Positions 34,075-45,355 of a stretch of DNA of 64,000 nt are shown in pieces. The position numbers and the translations under genes were made by a program. The notes beneath the pieces were generated by a model. The model saw nothing but the letters and a program-made list of their open reading frames with translations, had not been told where the DNA came from and searched no databases. Each line of letters opens with the position of its first letter. Positions within the stretch are counted from its first letter, which is position 1. This stretch comes from Vandiemenella viatica. Lineage: Eukaryota; Arthropoda; Insecta; Orthoptera; Morabidae. Location: the NCBI GenBank assembly GCA_031002005.1, contig CM061920.1:44742610-44806609 (forward strand), read 5' to 3'.

Positions 34075-34735
34075 GTGGTCTCAAGAGTAAATATCTAGGC
34101 ATAAAATTTCATGATAAACTAAGTTTGGCAGTTGGTAGGAAGAGGTTTCAAAATCCTTCATTTATTGGAAAGGGTGATGAGGAATGAATCAGGGAAATAA
34201 GAGAATTTGCTTACAAACCCTTGGTCAGGCCATTGCTCAAATGTAGTGTTGTTTGAGACCCACATTTTCAGTATCAAGTAAAGGAGTTGGAGGGGATGCA
34301 AAGGAGGGTAGCTAGACTTTTTTGCAGAAATTACTGCAGAACACAATCAGTAATTGACATGATATAGGGGTTGGGTTGGAAAAACTGGAAGACAAAAGGA
34401 GGTTGAAGAGAGTGCTGCGAGTGTACATAGCATACATTAATGATGAAGCCTACACAGACATTGGTAGAAGAATTATGAGTCTGTACTTAAAGGAGATAAA
34501 AATGAGTCTGACCACAAGTTGGTATTTGATTTCTGGCATTAGATAGTGGGAAAAATGTCTTTTGTAGGTAAGAAAATCAGGGCTTGGAATAAATTGTCAA
34601 GGGAAGTGATGTACAATTTACCAAAAACACACAGAATTTAAAATACGTAAAGTAGGGGAAAAAATTAAGCTAAAAGTAAATGGTCCTAATAGGTTTGCAG
34701 GGAAACTGCCACTAGGGCATATACTCCACTGAAAA
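34075..34735 (+). pseudogene. LINE-X fragment 2
   Basis: Worn copy of the LINE-X C-terminal region and 3' UTR: ctcaagagtaaatatctagg, ggtttcaaaatccttcattt, gaggggatgcaaaggag, and the tail-end motif cactagggcatatactccac. Many stops. It is inside the large MTRFR intron. Confidence 0.75.
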
Positions 34736-34884
34736 CAGGTTAAGTTAACCAGCATAGTTTTCAAATACAAGGCCAAACTTTGCCTGAAGGTCTGTAAAAT
34801 CTTTGGCCAAAAATGATATTTGAGATAATGACCCTTACCCACTGAGTTTCTAGACTGGCACCTTGTATGTAAGAAGATATTATA

Positions 34885-35045
34885 ACTTACAAGGAAAGGG
34901 AAAATGACTCATCACTCACCAAAGTTGAAGGCTGCAAGGAGTGAAAAACATATATGACGAACACAAGAATTCACAATATTTTGGTTTTACACCTTATTCA
35001 TGCTGTAGGAAATGAGTTGTGTTTCGGGAGGTGTGCACAATCCGA
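34885..35045. repeat. Half of a foldback element (see 35958-36275)
   Basis: Shares ggaaaatgactcatcactca, gttgaaggctgcaaggagtg and gggaggtgtgcac with the arms of the palindromic element at 35958-36275. Here only one arm is present. Confidence 0.6.
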
Positions 35046-35957
35046 AGTTTAACACATGACATTATCATTTCTTCTAATTACTCTACAAATATTATCAGTC
35101 CAAGGATCATATCAAACCATCCTATTTTATCAAATATTAAATTTATTTTATTAAATATTACATCTAAATTTCCTAAATTTTGTAGGAGCACATCATGTCT
35201 TTCAAACTATTGCATTATCTTCTATAAGAAGAAACTACCACTACTAGTGTCATGAACCTCAAATGAATACTCATCAATCTTCCAATGAAAGAATGTACAG
35301 CCATAGCAAAGTTGTACACATACTTTTAGCACCTCCCATTTGCTAAATCAGTTTATACAGGAATTAAAAATTAGAGAGCAAATACACAAAGCTCTTAGCA
35401 TCTAATTTGTTCCTCTAATGTTGTACATGCAGTAATCAGCTATTTCCATGCCCGTTTATGAACAATGCCAGTAAAAACAATATATAACTTGAGAAAATCT
35501 CGCTGCTTACTGTACAACAGAAATGTACCCACAAAGAATTGTCCTTTTGGTCTGAAATTTTGTGTGCGGTATTGTTGCAGAAAAAGTGAAATTTAATGTA
35601 AAAACTTTATCTTAGAAAAAAAATCTCATGAATGTTACCATAAGTAGCAATGTTAGTTGATGAGGAATAGCCACATTGAAATATCTTTGATGTCAATGGT
35701 AGCATCTTTAAATATTTTTGACTTCAGCAGTGTCAGTGAATACATCATGGTGGGCAAGTTTTCACAAATACAATATTACTCTGATCCAGACTGTATTTCA
35801 ACCTAGCCACAACCTCTTCTAATATATTGCTGCTTGAAATTCAAAGCAGCTTACAAAAAAACTTTTACACGTACTTCTTCCACAATACCTTGTGTGTATC
35901 TACCCATATTTTGTGCTACTTTACTTTATTAGTTAATATTTGCTGGCTTTAATATAC
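35046..35957. other. Intron stretch; piece of the tccag-gctg repeat family
   Basis: No gene. Bases 35775-35825 (tgatccagactgtatttcaa, cctagccacaac) match the motif found in the arrays at 47.7 and 50.0 kb. Confidence 0.4.
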
Positions 35958-36275
35958 ACATAACAAAAGATAGGGAAAATAAGCCATCATCCAACAAAGT
36001 TGAAGGCTGCGACAAGTGAAAAATATATGAGATGAATAAAAACATATACAACATTTCAGTTTAAAACCTAACTAATAGAACAGGGAATGGGCCATTTTAT
36101 TTGGGAGACTTTGCCATGTGCACACCTCCCAAACCAAATGGCTCATACTCAATCACATGAATGAAGTTTTAAACTGAAATATTGCATATGTTTCTATTTG
36201 TCTCATACATTTTACATTCGTTGCAGCCTTCAACCTCAGCAAGTGATGAGTTATTTTCCCTATCCTTTGCTACTT
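35958..36275. repeat. Foldback (palindromic) element, about 140-bp arms
   Basis: The left arm (caaaagatagggaaaataag, gttgaaggctgcgacaag, catttcagtttaaaac) and right arm (gttttaaactgaaatattgc, cgttgcagccttcaacctc, attttccctatcctttgc) are inverted copies. They are separated by a short centre with its own caaatgg / ccattt symmetry. A solo arm lies at 34885-35045. Confidence 0.75.
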
Positions 36276-36339
36276 ACATTTTTTAAATAGTATTGCCTAA
36301 GGATTTCAGATCAAAAGTACAATTATCCACAAAAGAAAA

Positions 36340-37085
36340 TTTTCCCACCTCCTTATGCATGATATTGTGTGCCAGTTTGTGGTCATGGTCATCTATCCCC
36401 TTCCACACACTGTTCCTAATTCTTTGACCTATCACCAACAAATGCCTTGTACAGTCCCAGCACTCTCTTCTTCCTCCTCCTCTCCTCCAATGACTCCCAG
36501 TCCAGCTCCTTTATCATATCAGATACTAACTGGATCCTGCTATATTTTACACAAACAAATCTAGCTGCTCTTCTTTGCACATCCTCCAACACCTGCATTT
36601 GATACACATAATGTGGGTCCAAAACTACACCACCAAATTCAACCAATGGTCTTACCAACTTCTCTGGAACATCCTCTCATGTAAATTTAGGATTTTGTAA
36701 TCTTTTATTACCACCTGCCCCAATGTGCTCTGCCCAGTTGAATTTGTTGTCAAACATTATGCCATAATATTTACAGTATTTACACTTCCAGCCTTCAACA
36801 AGCAATTCTAACCCCATCCTATAATCATAAACAATCTTTAGTTTTTTATCTGTGTACGTTGCCTAATAAGCTGACTCTTCTTGGCATTTATCTTCATTAA
36901 ATGTTGACCTACCCATTTAACCTTGTAACACTTTGCTTTCTGGATTTCAAGAATTCCTCTACCCAACAAGTAACTTTTTCATCCAATCCAATAGATTTCA
37001 ATTTATTTAAAACCATTTTATGGCTCGTGCTGTCAAACACCTTAGAAAGATCTAGTGCCACACTATCAACTTGCACTAGATCTTT
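36340..37085 (-). pseudogene. LINE-X copy 3, minus part with core deleted
   Basis: On the minus strand, 37085-36960 gives DLSKVFDSTSHKMVLNK and WVEEFLKSRKQSV. The sequence then jumps straight to VGQHLMKINAKKSQ and on to the C-terminus (LVRPLVEFGGVVLDPHYVYQ, VQRRAARFVCVKY). The RT core with GVPQG and FADD is missing here; the same segment lies next door at 37086-37430 in the opposite orientation. Confidence 0.8.
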
Positions 37086-37430
37086 CTAAGCCAGAAAGCA
37101 AAGTATCAGAATAGGAAATACATTATCAAAAGAGGTGGAAGTAAATATTGGAGTGCCACAGGGACTATTGCTGTTCATAATTCTAATGAATGACTGTGTT
37201 GATGGATTACAGTCAGAGTCTAGGTATTTTGCAGATGATATAATGGTATACAATAGGATCAAAACAAATGAAGAATGTGAACAGCTGCAAGGTGACCTGG
37301 ATAGAATATCTAAATGGGTTGGTCAGCATGGAATGAAGATAAATGCCAAAAAGAGTCAGCTTATTTGGTACACAGATAAAAAACAAAACATTAATTACAA
37401 TTATAGGGTGGGGATCAGAATGTTCTCTTC
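37086..37430 (+). pseudogene. LINE-X RT core segment, inverted relative to copy 3
   Basis: Starts at ccagaaagcaaagtatcaga, equivalent to the SRKQS point where copy 3 breaks. It continues EVNIGVPQG, FADDIMVYNRIKTNEE and DRISKWVGQHGMKINAKKSQ, ending near 37430. The flanks to left and right are both minus-strand LINE-X. Confidence 0.8.
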
Positions 37431-37622
37431 TTACAAACCTCTGTAACCTCCTCACTTCCCTATTATAGTACACAGGTTCTCTACTTCTCATTATTTTCTG
37501 TTTTGGAATAAATTTTTCTTCCACCTTTCTTATTATCTCCTTGAACTCTTCCCACCTTCACTCTACTGTACTTGTGCCTTCCTGCAATTTACTGAATCAT
37601 TTTCTGAAATATCTCTTCAAAT
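37427..37622 (-). pseudogene. LINE-X copy 3, upstream region
   Basis: Minus-strand reading gives EEKFIPKQKIMRSREPVYYN then REVRRLQRFVRREHSD, the region that precedes RT in LINE-X. It forms one arm of an inverted repeat with 37654-37850. Confidence 0.8.
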
Positions 37623-37653
37623 GTGAAATCTGGCCTTTTTATAATTGAACCTA

Positions 37654-39760
37654 TTTCAAATTTGAAGAGATATTTCAGATAACAATTCAGCAAATGGATG
37701 GAACGCACAAGTACAGTAGAGTCAAGGTGGGAGGAGTTCAAGGAGATAATAAGAAAGAGGGACGAAAAATTTATTACAAAGCAGAAAATAAAGAGAACCT
37801 GTGTACTATAATAGGAAACTGAGGAAGTTAAAGAGATTGGTAAGAAGAGAACATAACAGAGTTAGGAGACAGCAGGGTAGTAGGGAATATTTAAAACAAC
37901 TAAACAAGGGCTTAATAACAGCAAAGAAAGTGGCTAAAGATGGGTTTATGAAGAGTATTGTCAGTGCAGGAGGACCATTGACTGATGCATCTAGAAATTT
38001 CTATGGCTATATCAGGAAACTGAGGGAAGGGAGGGTGTATAGATGCTTGTAGATAAGGATGGAGAAGAAGTTACTGAAGATTTGAAAAAACCAGAGATTT
38101 TAAATAACAGTAGATTTTAAGTTTAGTGACAGCATTAGGGACAATGAATCAGAAGTGGGAGGATCTAATTCAGAGAACGAGGCTAACAACACAATTAGAA
38201 ATGAAGATTTGAAATTCATCCCGAGGAAATCATGAAGAAAATAAGAAAGTTGAAAAAACATAAAGGGGCTGGTGTAGATAATATTACTACTGATATCTTA
38301 AAGATAGCCAGATGTGACATTGTACCTTATCTTGAAATATTATTTAAATTGAGCCTGAATACTTGAAGCTTACCACAGGACTGGAAAAGTGCAATAGTAG
38401 TACCGGTACATAAGGGAGGGGTGAGAAATAGAGTTGAGAATTACAGGCCAATCAGTTTGACATCAGTGGTAGGTAAATTAATGGAAAGATTGGCATGCAA
38501 CCACATCAGAAATATATGTGAGGAACGTAAGTGGTTTTCAAGTAGGCAACATGGGTTCAGGCAAAGATATTCATGAGAGTCTAAGTTGGTGGGATATATG
38601 CAAGATATTTGAGATGAACTGGACAAGGGGGGCCAAATTGATAGTGAAGCACTAGATCTGTCGAAGGCGTTTGACAGAGGGAGCCATAAAATGGTAGTAC
38701 ATAAGGTGAAAACTATTGGAGTGGATGAGAAAGCGATTTGCTGGGTAGAAGAATTTGTAAAAGGTAGAAAACAGAAAGTTAAGGTAGGAAATGCAGTAAC
38801 AAAAGAAGTGGTAGTAAAAATGGGAGTGCCGCAGGGTAGCATATTGGGACCATTGCTATTCATTATTCTAATGAATAATTATGTTGTTGTTTATTATCTG
38901 AAGTTAGATTGTATGCAGATGACATAATGCTATATAAAAGGATCAAAATGATAGAGGACTGTAAACAGTTGCAGAGTGATCTGGACAGGATATCTAGTTG
39001 GATTGTTAAACATGGACTGAAGATAAATGCAAAGAAGAGTCAGCTTATTAGATACATAAATAAAAAACAAAATATTAATTATGAATATAAGGTGGAGAAA
39101 GAATTGCATGCTGACAAGCTTCACTGGGCAGAACACATTGGACAGGTAGTAGGAAAAGGTTTCAAAATTCTGCACTTCTTGGAGAGAGTGATGAGGGGAT
39201 GTACGAGAGAAGTAAAGGAATTGGGTTACAAAACTTTGGTCAGACCATTGCTCGAGTATAGTAGCGTAATATGGGACCCACAATTTGCGTATCAAATACA
39301 GGAGTTGGAGAAGGTGCAAAAAGGGCTGCTAGATTTGTTTCTGGAAATTACCGCAGAAAACAATCAGTAACAGATATGATAAAGGAGCTGGAATGGGTTT
39401 CATTGCAAGACAGGAGAAGGATGAAGAGGGTTATGGGAGTGTACAAGGCATATACTGGTGATGAGGCATGGAAAGATATTGGTGTAGGTATGAAAAGTAG
39501 TGCATAGAAGGGAACAGATGACCATGACCACAAGCTGGCACTCGATTTCAGGCACAAGGGTGTGGGAAGATTATCTTTTTTAGGTAAGGGTATCAGGGAT
39601 TGGAATAAGTTACCAAGGAAAATGATGAATAATTTACCGAAAACGTTGAAAGAATTTTAAATTTGTAGAGGGCAAATGTAGGTGGGTGCAGGAATGGGGG
39701 AAGATCGGTGTGTAGGAAAATTGCCAGTGGAGTGTGTGCTCCATTGCAATTATATTAAAT
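37654..39760 (+). pseudogene. LINE-X copy 4, longest copy
   Basis: Runs from the pre-RT region (MYYNRKLRKLKRLVRREHNR, ASRNFYGYIRKLREG) through RT (KHKGAGVDNITTDI, NYRPISLTSVVGKLMERL, DLSKAFDR, KMGVPQGSILGPLLFIILMN, YADDIMLYKR) to the C-terminus (GYKTLVRPLLEYSSVIWDP, LALDFRHKGVGR). The 3' UTR ends gtgtgctccattgcaat. At least four frameshifts (near 38045, 38200, 38910, 39320) and several stops; no endonuclease. This copy gives the order of parts for the other LINE-X pieces. Confidence 0.85.
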
Positions 39761-39982
39761 TAAAATTCAATTGGTTGTTGAAAGCTTGAAGTGTAAATAT
39801 CTTGGCATAGCATTTGATAACAAACTCAACTGGGCAGGTGGTACAAAAAGGTTGCAAAATCCTTCATTTACTGAAGAGGATGTACCAGAGAAGGAGATGG
39901 GTTACAAAACATTGGTCAGACTATTGGTTGAATATGGTGGTGTAATTTCGGACCCACATTTTGTTTATCAAATACAGGAATT

Positions 39983-40222
39983 CAGTACCGGATTAACCAC
40001 ATCGCGCCTTCTGTTGTTGTTGTTGCTGCTTTAGGGCGCATCGACAGTGGGGTCATTAGCGCCTATCGCGCCTTCTGGAGGGCCCCGCACCTCCTAGGAG
40101 TCTCTGGAGCCTCCCTGCCAGGCTAGATGTTTTTTAGCTCTACAATTCACCCAGACGGCGAAAACCAAGGGCCTCTTCTTCACATTTTACTACGGGCCCC
40201 ACACTGTCTTAATCCGGCCCTG
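39983..40222. mobile_element. hAT-like MITE in LINE-X copy 5
   Basis: Ends CAGTACCGGATTAA and, in reverse, CAGGGCCGGATTAA. It interrupts LINE-X coding sequence exactly between IQE and LEGVQRR. The neighbouring octamers (acaggaat, acaacagt) look like a worn 8-bp duplication. It carries its own nested insertion at 40014-40064. Confidence 0.8.
40014..40064. mobile_element. 51-bp retroposon stub with 13-bp TSD
   Basis: ATCGCGCCTTCTG is duplicated at 40001-40013 and 40065-40077 around 51 bp that start with ttg repeats and contain gctgctttagggcgcatc and ggtcattagcgcc. The ttg run fits a reverse-oriented retroposon tail of (CAA)n. The insertion would be a 3' end only. Confidence 0.75.
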
Positions 40223-40739
40223 ACAACAGTTGGAAGGTGTGCAAAGAAGAGCAGCTAGATTTCTTTGTGGAAATTATCGCAGGACCCAGTCAGTAATTGA
40301 TGTAAGGGAGCTGGCTTGGGACTCATTGGAGGAAAGGAGGAGGGTGAAGAGTGTGCTAGGAATGTACAGGGCATATGTTGGCGATGGAGCTTGGAGGGAT
40401 ATTGGTCAGAGAAGTAGGAATAGTGCAGGGAAGGGGAAAGGCAACCATGACCACAATCTCGTGCTTGATTTCTTGCATAATGGAGTGAGAAAATTTTCTT
40501 TTGTTGGAAAGGGTGTCAGGGATTGGAACAAATTACTAAGTGTAGTGATGAATAATTTCCCAAAAACACTTGAGGAATTTAGAATTAAAATTTGTAAATC
40601 ATAATAGTAAATGGGCGAGGAATTTAATATTCCAATTATAAAAGAAATTAAAAAATATATGTATATAAAAAAGGGGTAAATGGATGACTGGGGGAATTGG
40701 CACCGGATTGTTAGCTCCATCGCAATTAAAAATTAATAA

Positions 40740-41765
40740 TAATAGATATTCTATCAAATCACCCTGCAGCTGTTCAGTCTTCTCGTGTTTTGATCCTATT
40801 ATATACCATTACGCCATCTGTAAAAAACCTAAATTCTGAATGTTAATCATCAACACAATCATTCATTAGAATAATGAACAGCAACGGTCCCAATATGCAT
40901 TCTCATATTTACTTCCACCTCTTTTGATAATGTATTTTCTATTCTAACACTTTGCTTTCTAGCTTTTTAGAATTGCTCTACCCAGCGAGTAACTTTTTCA
41001 TCCAATACAATAGATTTCAGTTTATTTAAAACCATTTTATGGCTCACTCTGTTAAATGCCTTACAAAGGTCTAGAGCTACACAATCAACTTGGCCCACTT
41101 TGTCCAATTCATTTGAAATTTTTTGCATACAGCCCATCATCTGAGATTAATATGAATATCCTTGCTTAAAACCATGTTGTTGATCTGCAAAACAGTTTCT
41201 TTCTTTACAGACATTTCTAATATAGTTACATATCAATCTCTCAATCATTTTGGCTATCACAATTGTGAATTGTAATTTTCAACCCTATTTGTAACCTCCC
41301 CCCCCCCCCCAAAAATAATTATGTACCGGTACTACTATCAATTTTTTCAGTCCTCTGGTAAGCAGCAAGACTCCAGACTAATTTTAAATAAAATTTGAAG
41401 GTAAGGTGCAATATCATATCCCACAATCTTTAATACATTTGTAGTAATGTTATCTACACCAGCCCCTTTACATTTTTTTTTTTTTTTTTACCTTTCTGGG
41501 TTCCTGGGTTTCTTGAAAATTTATTTCAAATTTTGTACTTCCTTACTTATATGTATAGGGAGACTCTCTTCTGATTTATTCCCTCTCATCACAGGATGAT
41601 AGTCCCTAATGGTCTCATTAAATCAGTCACTCAATATCTCTGCCATTTTAAACTTTCAACTCCATTCTTATCTACAATTGTCTGAATACCTTCTCTTCTC
41701 CTCAGTTTTCTAACATGGCCATAAAAATTTCTAGATGCATTGTTCAGTGGTTCCCCTGCACCAGT
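40740..41765 (-). pseudogene. LINE-X copy 6
   Basis: Minus strand from 41765: ccactgaacaatgcatctag (the NASRNFYGHVRKL region), gggctggtgtagataac, then AFNRVSHKMVLNKLKSI and to about 40740 (gcagggtgatttgatagaat). It ends there, before the thumb. RT motifs are eroded: the GVPQGS block is reduced and FADD reads as FTDG. It lies tail to tail with copy 5. A C10 run is at about 41299 and a T17 run at about 41475. Confidence 0.75.
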
Positions 41766-41769
41766 AATA

Positions 41770-42525
41770 TTCTCTCTTTGCTGATGATATGGTCTTATCA
41801 GCGGGAAGTGAGCAAACTCAACACAAAATACTGAAATATCTATATGAATCTTGTGAACGGTATGGAATGTAAATCGAAACAGCAGAAACAAAGAGTATGG
41901 TGATGGGTAAAGGAAAAAAACTGGTAAACATTAAGACAGAACAAGCTAACATCTACCAAGTAAGAGCCTTCAAATATCTTGGAAGTATAATCACTGAGGA
42001 TTTGAGATGCCAGCAAGAGTTGAAAACTCATATTCCTGCAGTGAAGGATGCATGTAATAGGAAAGGGCAATTATTAACTGGAAAAATAGATAAAGCAGTG
42101 TGGAAAAGACTTGGCAAATGTTTTGTATGGAGTGTGGCACTTTATGGGACAGAGATGTGGACGTTAAGATGAGAGGGAGAAAAATGAATAGAAGCATTTG
42201 AGATGTGGATGTGGAAGAGAATGGAGAGGTTAAGATGGACTGGAAAAAGTGAGTAATTTTGAAGTGCTCGAATTAGTTGGCAAGAGGAGGAAACTACTGT
42301 AGATCATAAGAGAAAGAAAGAAGAACTGGCTGGACCACTTCTTGATAGGGGAGTAATTTTTTATAGAAGTCTTTGAAGGACTAGATTATGGGAGGGGAGT
42401 GAGAGGAAGGAGGTACAAGATCATAAATAACATCAATGGAAACTGAAACTACATGGACATGGAGAAAAAGGCATAGAGAACAGCCATGTGAAAACCTGCC
42501 TTAGGGCAGAACACTGATGATGAAG
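41770..42525 (+). pseudogene. LINE copy C (RTE-like), RT C-terminal part
   Basis: Begins FADDMVLSAG-like at 41775 and continues KTEQANIYQVRAFKYLGSII, FVWSVALYGTEMWTLR, then shifted EAFEMWMWKRMERL. The 3' end, cctgccttagggcagaacac then tgatgatgaa, is the natural end of this LINE type. Dead by stops after 42170. Different from LINE-X. Confidence 0.8.
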
Positions 42526-43441
42526 AATTGCTCTGAAGAACAAATCTAAATAGAGACTGAAGAAAATTTGTGGTAATTATACCAGAATGTACATCAAAGG
42601 AAAATTTTAACACCAGTATCATGATCATCAAAAGCTCTGGCTTCAATGAGAGAAGTGAGTATAAATACAAATACCATGTAATTATGAGTGTATGATACTA
42701 TTATAACTACTTATAGCTATTTTTTTTAATTCAACAAAGAGGTCAATATCAAAGATGGAAAGAAAATTACAGAGAACATATAGAAATTGTGAAACTTTTT
42801 CTTATGGTGCAGGCAGCATTTCAAGCTAAGCACATCTGGAAGGTGCACAAATTAGAATTATTAACACTTTCTTGCAATATAAATGCCACATTTTGCTGCA
42901 TCTTTAGCTACAAGGTTGGGTGGCTCAAGAAAGAAGAGGTATCGCATATCTGTAATGCACCAATATTTCATTCTATGAAACAGAACATTGAAACATGAAA
43001 GTTTCTCTGATTCCTCAAACATGCATGAAAACTGGATCAAATATAGATTGTGATATAGTGAATTTATTAATGACCATATAGCAGCTTTTATTTCCAAGAA
43101 GAAAAACTAGTGAAAGTTGTGGTTACTTCCAAATGCAGCCTGGACCATAATGACAATAGACACTTCTTGTTACAGCATAAAGCCAGAGATATATAGTTTT
43201 TATTAATAATTTAAGCTGTTTTCATGAGAACAATGTTTCTGATGTCGTTACTAAATGTGGAAGGAAGTATTTCAACATTTTTCACATAGCTGCGGCCTGA
43301 ACTGAAGTTAAAACCAATATTATTTGATGGAGAATTGTGTGTTCATATAGTTCTTTTGATATCAATGACACTGTATTATTGTTTTTAATTCAGTTGCATG
43401 TGTGAAGTTCCAGCGATATTGAGGTGTTAACTACTAGATTG
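42526..43441. other. Intron stretch, nothing recognised
   Basis: AT-rich. A cagcctggaccataatgac motif at 43137 matches two motifs within the 43993-44270 element. Confidence 0.4.
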
Positions 43442-45030
43442 ATATGCAACCACATCAGAAATATATGTGAGGAACGTAAGTGGTTTAACAGCAGGCAACG
43501 TGGTTTCAGGCAAGGATATTCATGCGAATCTCAGTTGGTGGGGTATATGCAAGATTTTAAGATGAAATGGACAAGGGAGGCCAAATTGATAGTGTAGCAC
43601 TAGATCTGTCTAAGGCGTTTGACAGAGTAAGCCATAAAATGGTAGTAAATAAGGTAAAAACCATTGGAGTGGATAAGAAAGTCATTTGCTGGGTAGAAGA
43701 ATTTGTAAAAGGTAGAAAACAGAAAGTTAGGGTAGGAAATGTAGTATCAAAAGAAGTGGAAGTAAAAATGGGTGTGCCACAGGGTAGCGTATTGGGACCA
43801 TTGCTATTCATTATTCTAATGAATAATTGTGTTGATTGTTTGCTATCTGAAATTAGATTGTTTGCAGATGACATAATGCTGTATAAAAGAATCAAAACGA
43901 TAGAGGATTGTAAACAGTTGCAGGGTGATCTGGACAGGATATCAAATTGGGTTGGTAAACATGGAATGAAGATAAATGCAAAGAAGAGTCAGCGGGTCTA
44001 CTGGAGATCGCGATTCCCCTACAACAACATACATTAATATCGTTGGAATACTGTGTAGTCAGTCGCAAGACGTATTATTCTCAAGCAGTAATTCCGTTGT
44101 AATTCAGCCTGGACCATTAGTTTCAAGCACAAATTAGGTTGTAATACAGCCTGGACCATCATGAAACAATTAAATGTACTTCGGGAAGAATTTATAGTGG
44201 AATCGTGCGTTTGACCACTGCAGTATTATGATGACAACTCGTGGCGGAATCGCGATCTCCAGTAATCCCGAGTCAGCTTATTAGATACATAAATAAAAAA
44301 ACAACAGGTTAATTATGAATATAAGGTGGGAAAAGAATTGCTTGCTGAAGACTTGAAATGTAAATATCTTGGAATTACTTTTGATAACAAACTTAACTGG
44401 GCAGGACACATAGGACAGGTGGTAGGAAAAGGTTTCAAAGTTCTGCACTTGTTGGAGAGAGTGATAAGGGGATGTACGAGAGAAGTCAAGGAATTGGGTT
44501 ACAAAACTTTGGTCAGACCATTGCTCGAATATGGTAGTGTAGTATGGGACCCTCATTTTATGTATCAAATACAGGAGTTGGAGAGGGTGCAAAAAAGGGC
44601 TGCTAGGTTTGTTTCTGGAAATTATCGCAGAATGCAATCAGTGACGGATATGATAAAGGAGCTGGAATGGGATTCATTGCAAGACAGGACTAGGATGAGG
44701 AGGGTCATGGGAGTGTACAGGGCATATACTGGCGATGAGGCATGGAAAGTTATTGCAATAGGTATGAAAAGTAGTGCATGGAAGGGGAAAGATGACCATG
44801 ACCACAAGCTGGCACTCGATTTCAGGCACAAGGGTGTGGGAAGATTCTCTTTTTTAGGTAAGGGTGTCAGGGATTGGAATGAGTTACCAAGAGAAATGAT
44901 GAATAATTTACCGAAAACTTTGAAAGAATTTAAAGATAAAATTTGTAGAGGGCAAATGTAGGTAGGTGCAAGATAGGGGGAAGATGGGTGTGTAGGGAAA
45001 TTGCCACCGGAGCCTGTGCTCCATTGCAAT
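43442..45030 (+). pseudogene. LINE-X copy 7, best preserved, split by a TIR element
   Basis: Begins at the RT region (CNHIRNICEERKWF). Bases 43567-43992 are open with DLSKAFDRVSHKMVVNKVKT, KMGVPQGSVLGPLLFIILMN and FADDIMLYKRIKTIEDCKQL. After the insertion at 43993-44270 the ORF 44326-44961 (211 residues) is intact to its natural stop (KEFKDKICRGQM). The 3' UTR ends gtgctccattgcaattaaat. It is 5'-truncated, has a frame break near 44300, and has no endonuclease, so it cannot act alone. It lies just 3' of the MTRFR exon on the opposite strand. Confidence 0.9.
43993..44270. mobile_element. 278-bp TIR element with 6-bp TSD
   Basis: The left end CGGGTCTACTGGAGATCGCG and the reverse-complemented right end CGGGATTACTGGAGATCGCG agree over 25 bp with two differences. 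AGTCAG stands on both sides (43987-43992, 44271-44276) and its removal restores the LINE-X sequence. Inside, cagcctggaccat occurs twice in direct order. No coding capacity. The superfamily is unclear: six bases is not the usual length for hAT, Tc1 or Harbinger. Confidence 0.9.
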
Positions 45031-45089
45031 TAAATTTTTAAAAAAACTACAAGAACATGTACACAGTATTACCAAAAAAAATTGCCTAC

Positions 45090-45342
45090 CTGTTGGTTTG
45101 TGTGTCAGCACTACACAATTATTCGTTTTATTCACTGCCTGACCACCTGGGCCACTTCCTCTTACAAATTGTTCCGCAAGATCTTCTTCACATAATTGTG
45201 GGACAAGAGAGTAGTCGAGTGTATGTTTCTCCTTTAATGGTGTTGTAACAAGCTGTACAGGAACATCTAGTATCAGTTTACCACCAAGTATCAATGTTGA
45301 ATTTCTCCACCTCATAACTGTGTTCAAATATTTGGAACACAT
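45090..45342 (-). CDS. MTRFR: MTRFR-like mitochondrial release factor, first coding exon
   Basis: Minus strand. ATG at 45342-45340 (purine at -3) opens 84 codons plus one base up to a donor at 45089 (aacag/gtaggc). The N-terminus is basic and suits a mitochondrial targeting sequence. The peptidyl-hydrolase motif GPGGQ stands at residues 64-68, followed by the conserved NKTNNCVVLTHKPTG. The Gly codon is split by the intron and completed at 31072. Family role: release factor homologue that hydrolyses peptidyl-tRNA on stalled mitoribosomes. The 14 kb intron is full of LINE-X. The ATG is 13 nt downstream of the LYR stop in the same exon, so one mRNA may carry both ORFs. Confidence 0.9.
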
Positions 45343-45355
45343 TTCAGAAGTGACT

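Larger units (their letters stand above)
39765..40735 (+). pseudogene. LINE-X copy 5, split by a MITE
   Basis: Starts within the thumb region (ESLKCKYLGIAFDNKLNWAG), continues KTLVRLLVEYGGVISDPHF, is interrupted at 39983-40222, and resumes VQRRAARFLCGNYRRTQSV to KTLEEFRIKICKS. The 3' UTR ends ttagctccatcgcaatt. The second half (40230-40604) is open. Its 5' truncation point abuts the 3' end of copy 4. Confidence 0.85.

Noticed and set aside
37801..38052. A host gene for the Arg/Lys-rich ORF
   Set aside because: It is the pre-RT region of LINE-X, seen again at 37427-37622 on the other strand.
44908..45089. Continuation of the GGQ ORF past 45089 (FFLVILCTCSCSFF and on)
   Set aside because: A consensus donor at 45089 and a phase-matched acceptor at 31073 give the conserved protein; the read-through part is intron and antisense LINE-X.
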